In this document: positions 5,757 to 8,051 of the stretch, one piece after another
How the letters are laid out: every line of letters starts with the position of its first letter
How positions within the stretch are numbered: the stretch's first letter is position 1
Assembly: GCA_035527235.1 (NCBI GenBank)
Contig: DATLAV010000023.1
Location: 1-8,051 of the forward strand
Direction of reading: 5' to 3'
DNA: 8,051 nt
DNA from: BS750m-G28 sp035527235
GTDB lineage: Archaea > Thermoproteota > Bathyarchaeia > TCS64
The notes under the pieces: model-generated
Databases searched by the model: none
What the model saw: the letters and a program-made list of their open reading frames with translations, nothing else
Told to the model about the DNA's origin: nothing
Translations under genes and position numbers: made by a program

Positions 5757-6494
5757 TTTCCAAGGACCCGGGGAGAACGGCGCGTCGTGACCCGGGATGA
5801 CGGAGGCTGGTCCGAGGCTCCAGATCCTCTTAAGGCTCCCAACGGAGGTCTCGGGGGCGATGTTCTTCGTCACGACGGATGGCGCTCTGAGTTCCAGGAG
5901 GTCCTCCTTGACTATGACTGCGTCCCCCACGCAGGCGATGAGCCCTTCCGACGTCTCAGCTATCACCGAGATACTGCCGGGCGTGTGGCCCGGGGTCTCG
6001 ATCACCCTGACGTTCTTTGTGAGCTTCTTCGGTCCGGTGATGGAGTCAACCTCCATGATGCCCATGAAGGCGTCGGTGAACTCGGGCCAGTAGAGTTGAC
6101 CGCAGTAGTCAAGCTCCTTCTTGTGGACGACGAGGGGTTTCCCCCTGAACAGGTAGTTGGCCTCCACGTGGTCGTAATGGCAGTGGGTGTTCACCACCAT
6201 GTCGACGTCCTCGGGGGCGAGGTCGTACTCTCTGAGCCTCCTCTGGAACATCCCGTACCTCCCCAGCTGGATGATCCCGGGGTCCACGATGATGTTCAGC
6301 CCTTCATCTCGTATCAGGACGGTGTTTGTCGATCCCAGGTTGAACGTCCGTCCCCCATAGATGCCGCCCACCTCGGGCTCGGGCATCGGCGTCAGGGGCC
6401 AGCGGACGCTGAGGACCGGGTGCCCCTCGGTCACCCCCATCTGCATGTAAAAGCAGTGGAAAAGGACGTCGACCTGTGCTTTACCTTCGACCAT
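5748..6494 (-). CDS. Metallo-beta-lactamase-fold hydrolase
   Basis: The 248-residue protein has all the metal ligands of the MBL superfamily: the HxHxDH motif H104-C-H106-Y-D108-H109, H170 in ETPGHTPGS, the bridging D191 in CVGDAVIV, and H236 in IPGHDAPF. The core is preceded by GSTNTVLIRDEGLNIIVDPG, the usual opening strands. It is therefore probably an active binuclear (Zn or Fe) hydrolase in the cytosol. The layout is closest to the glyoxalase II/lactonase/quorum-lactonase type, without the extra domains of the RNA-processing or flavodiiron branches. The substrate cannot be read from the sequence. The start is ATG at 6494; no SD precedes it, and a weak TATA-like element ~27 nt upstream would make the mRNA leaderless. 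A Met at residue 17 is a less likely start. The gene is 39 bp from pyrK and 32 bp from rps30e. Confidence 0.9.
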   Translation of the reverse strand: MVEGKAQVDVLFHCFYMQMGVTEGHPVLSVRWPLTPMPEPEVGGIYGGRTFNLGSTNTVLIRDEGLNIIVDPGIIQLGRYGMFQRRLREYDLAPEDVDMVVNTHCHYDHVEANYLFRGKPLVVHKKELDYCGQLYWPEFTDAFMGIMEVDSITGPKKLTKNVRVIETPGHTPGSISVIAETSEGLIACVGDAVIVKEDLLELRAPSVVTKNIAPETSVGSLKRIWSLGPASVIPGHDAPFSPGPWKGL

Positions 6495-6516
6495 GGGTAG
6501 AGGTTGGCTGTTGGAC

Positions 6517-6526
6517 CTAGATAACA
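6517..6526 (-). promoter_or_regulatory. Weak TATA-like element for the MBL hydrolase
   Basis: The - strand reads TGTTATCTAG in the 39-bp gap after pyrK, centred about 27 nt before the hydrolase ATG. The spacing suits a leaderless transcript, but the match to box A is modest, and readthrough from pyrDK is an alternative. Confidence 0.3.
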
Positions 6527-6533
6527 GTCGCGG

Positions 6534-7328
6534 CTAGTGGTCCACCCGGATTACGCGCCCGCTGAGGTCGAGCTTTCTCTTCCCGAACTCGTCCTTGACG
6601 ACCCTCAGCTGCTCCGAGCTGAAGATGGGGCCGTCCTTGCAGACCCTGTAGGGGCCGATGGCGCAGCTCCCGCAGAGCCCGACGGAGCACTTGACGTACC
6701 TCTCTAGGCTGGCCTGAACGGGTATACCCCGCTGATCCGCCTCCCTGAAAATTGAGGCCATCATGAGCTCCGGCCCGCAGGTGTAGACGGCGTCGAACTC
6801 TCTCTCCGCCAACAGCTGTGCCGAGTACTGGGATGCATATCCCTTGAATCCCAGTGAGCCGTCGTCCGTCGAGATGATCAGCCGCTCCCCCAGCAGCCCC
6901 TTGAGCCTTCCCTTGAACGCCAGCTGGTCGACGCTCCGTGCCCCTAGCACGTACGTCGGCCTCACACCGTTCCGGGTCATCTCCTCGACGACCGGCATCA
7001 ACGACGCCACGCCGCTGCCCCCCGCCACGATCAACGGCGCTTCACCTCGGATCACGTATCCGTTCCCGAAGGGCCCCCTGATCCCGACCTTGGCGCCCTT
7101 CTCCAGTCTGCAGAGGGCCTCCGTGGCCTCGCCCACGGGCCGCACGAGGATCGAGGATGGGCCCTCCCTGCCGATGGTCGCCAGGGACATGGGGATCTCC
7201 TCCGTCTCCGGCGACCAGATCATGATGTACTGGCCCGGCAACGCGTTTGAGCATCCCTCGTCTTCGAAGTGGAGCTCCCTCATCCCGCTGGCCTCGGCGG
7301 TGACATCGATAAGCTTAGTTACCCTCAT
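6534..7328 (-). CDS. pyrK: Dihydroorotate dehydrogenase electron transfer subunit PyrK
   Basis: PyrK passes electrons between the FMN of PyrD and NAD+ in class 1B dihydroorotate dehydrogenase, carrying FAD and a [2Fe-2S] cluster. The 264-residue protein belongs to the ferredoxin-reductase family. An N-terminal beta-barrel holds LPGQYIMIW and the flavin motif IPMSLATI (45-52). The nucleotide-binding domain begins LIVAGGSGVASLMP (99-112) and includes YTCGPELM. The cluster ligands are C214, C219, C222 and C230 (CX4CX2CX7C). The preferred start is ATG at 7328, 4 nt after the pyrD stop, with GAGG about 9 nt upstream formed by the last pyrD codons. An in-frame TTG at 7358 would add ten residues (MSGSHTRNDE) overlapping pyrD and lacks family resemblance. 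Co-translation with pyrD is likely. Confidence 0.94.
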   Translation of the reverse strand: MRVTKLIDVTAEASGMRELHFEDEGCSNALPGQYIMIWSPETEEIPMSLATIGREGPSSILVRPVGEATEALCRLEKGAKVGIRGPFGNGYVIRGEAPLIVAGGSGVASLMPVVEEMTRNGVRPTYVLGARSVDQLAFKGRLKGLLGERLIISTDDGSLGFKGYASQYSAQLLAEREFDAVYTCGPELMMASIFREADQRGIPVQASLERYVKCSVGLCGSCAIGPYRVCKDGPIFSSEQLRVVKDEFGKRKLDLSGRVIRVDH

Positions 7329-7332
7329 CTCG

Positions 7333-8051
7333 TCATTCCTCGTGTGCGAGCCCGACAATTTCCCTCACCTCACTGAATTCGTTCTCCCTGAGGTAGGCTC
7401 CTATCCCCTCGGCGATCTCCCCGAAGACATCCATCCCCCTCTCCATCACCGCCGTCCCTATCTCGACCGCTGTGGCGCCGCAGAGCATGTACTCGACGGC
7501 GTCCCTCCAGGTGGAGACGCCCCCGCAGCCTATGATGGGCAGGTCGACGGCCTCCGCCACCTCCCAGACGCATCTGAGGGCGACAGGCTTCAGCGCGGGG
7601 CCGGAGAGGCCCCCCGTCACGTTAGTGAGTACGGGCCTCCTAATGTCCGCGTCCACTGCGATGCCCTTCAGGGTGTTGACCGCCGTTATCGCGTCCGCCC
7701 CTCCACGCTCCGCCGCCCGGGCGATCTCCGCTATGTCGGTCACATTGGGGGAGAGCTTCACGAAGACGGGGGGCCTGGAGACCTCCTTGACAGCCGCCGT
7801 CACGAGCTCTGTGTTGACGCAGTCAGCTCCTAGCATGCCCATCTCCTCCGCTACGTTGGGGCAGCTGCAGTTGAGCTCTAGGGCGTCGGCGCCTGCCTCA
7901 GACAGGATCGCCGCCACCTCCGTGAACTCCTCGATGGATGTCCCGAAGAAGCTGGCGACCACGGGGACTCCGTCGCCCTTGAGCTCCCTGATGGCCTCGG
8001 CGAAGTACTCGGCCCCGGGATTGGGCAGCCCCATCGCGTTGAGGGCGCCGC
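7333..8051 (-). CDS. pyrD: Dihydroorotate dehydrogenase catalytic subunit PyrD, class 1B (5' end outside window)
   Basis: PyrD oxidises dihydroorotate to orotate on an FMN in pyrimidine synthesis. About 238 C-terminal residues are visible, and the reading frame runs off the right edge at GALNAMGLPNPG, so roughly the first 60-70 residues of the TIM barrel are missing. Counting from the Met of MGLPNPG (codon at 8032-8034), the motif NCSCPN is at 55-60. Its second cysteine, C58, is the catalytic base that marks class 1 enzymes. Then come VKLSPN with K93, AVNT, GGLSGPALKPVALR (141-154), IIGCGGV (167-173) and EIGTAV, the FMN phosphate-binding region. The partner pyrK 4 nt downstream identifies class 1B, the NAD+-linked form. 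That Met is internal and is not the gene start. The promoter is out of view. Confidence 0.95.
   Translation of the reverse strand, partial: GALNAMGLPNPGAEYFAEAIRELKGDGVPVVASFFGTSIEEFTEVAAILSEAGADALELNCSCPNVAEEMGMLGADCVNTELVTAAVKEVSRPPVFVKLSPNVTDIAEIARAAERGGADAITAVNTLKGIAVDADIRRPVLTNVTGGLSGPALKPVALRCVWEVAEAVDLPIIGCGGVSTWRDAVEYMLCGATAVEIGTAVMERGMDVFGEIAEGIGAYLRENEFSEVREIVGLAHEE

Noticed and set aside
6534..7328. Missing Arg in the PyrK flavin motif (IPMS instead of RPxS)
   Set aside because: As I recall, archaeal PyrK proteins commonly have xPMS at this position, so it is not a sign of a defective enzyme.
7329..7358. TTG start for pyrK ten codons upstream
   Set aside because: It would overlap pyrD by 26 nt and add a tail without family resemblance. 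ATG at 7328 has a GAGG site and yields the expected N-terminal strand.

Overview
The window looks like a stretch of archaeal chromosome carrying mainly housekeeping genes. Three things point to Archaea: an adjacent gatD-gatE pair (the archaea-specific Glu-tRNA(Gln) amidotransferase), ribosomal protein eS30 (archaeal/eukaryotic only), and TATA-like boxes about 25-30 nt upstream of several starts, two of which imply leaderless mRNAs. The DNA is GC-rich by eye, and most genes use ATG/GTG/TTG starts. A TACK-type archaeon such as a Bathyarchaeia member is a reasonable guess, but this is inference; nothing here fixes the lineage.

Layout. At the left end, on the + strand, is a tight cluster of tiny genes: the tail of an unidentified ORF (1-57), a 16-residue lysine-rich ORF with a good Shine-Dalgarno site (60-110), and a 46-residue protein with four CxxC knuckles (116-256). 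This unit runs into a T-rich stretch (279-294) and converges on gatE. Everything else is on the - strand. Read in its direction of transcription (right to left) it is: pyrD (partial at the right edge) - pyrK, a metallo-beta-lactamase-fold hydrolase, rps30e (eS30), elp3, a 100-residue dimeric alpha/beta-barrel-like protein, gatD, gatE.

How the genes relate. PyrD and PyrK are the catalytic and electron-transfer subunits of a class 1B dihydroorotate dehydrogenase (pyrimidine synthesis). GatD and GatE together turn Glu-tRNA(Gln) into Gln-tRNA(Gln). Elp3 modifies U34 of tRNA anticodons, and eS30 sits near the ribosomal decoding site, so the centre and left of the - strand are dominated by translation. 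Only pyrDK and gatDE are clearly coupled (4-nt gap, 4-nt overlap). The other - strand genes are separated by 30-55 bp gaps that mostly contain their own TATA-like element, so they are probably separate short transcription units.

I found no mobile element, CRISPR array, tRNA, rRNA or defence system, and no gene-free stretch longer than about 60 bp. The less explained parts are the lysine-rich micro-ORF/zinc-knuckle pair, the 100-residue barrel protein, and a perfect 8-bp inverted repeat between that gene's stop codon and the gatDE promoter.
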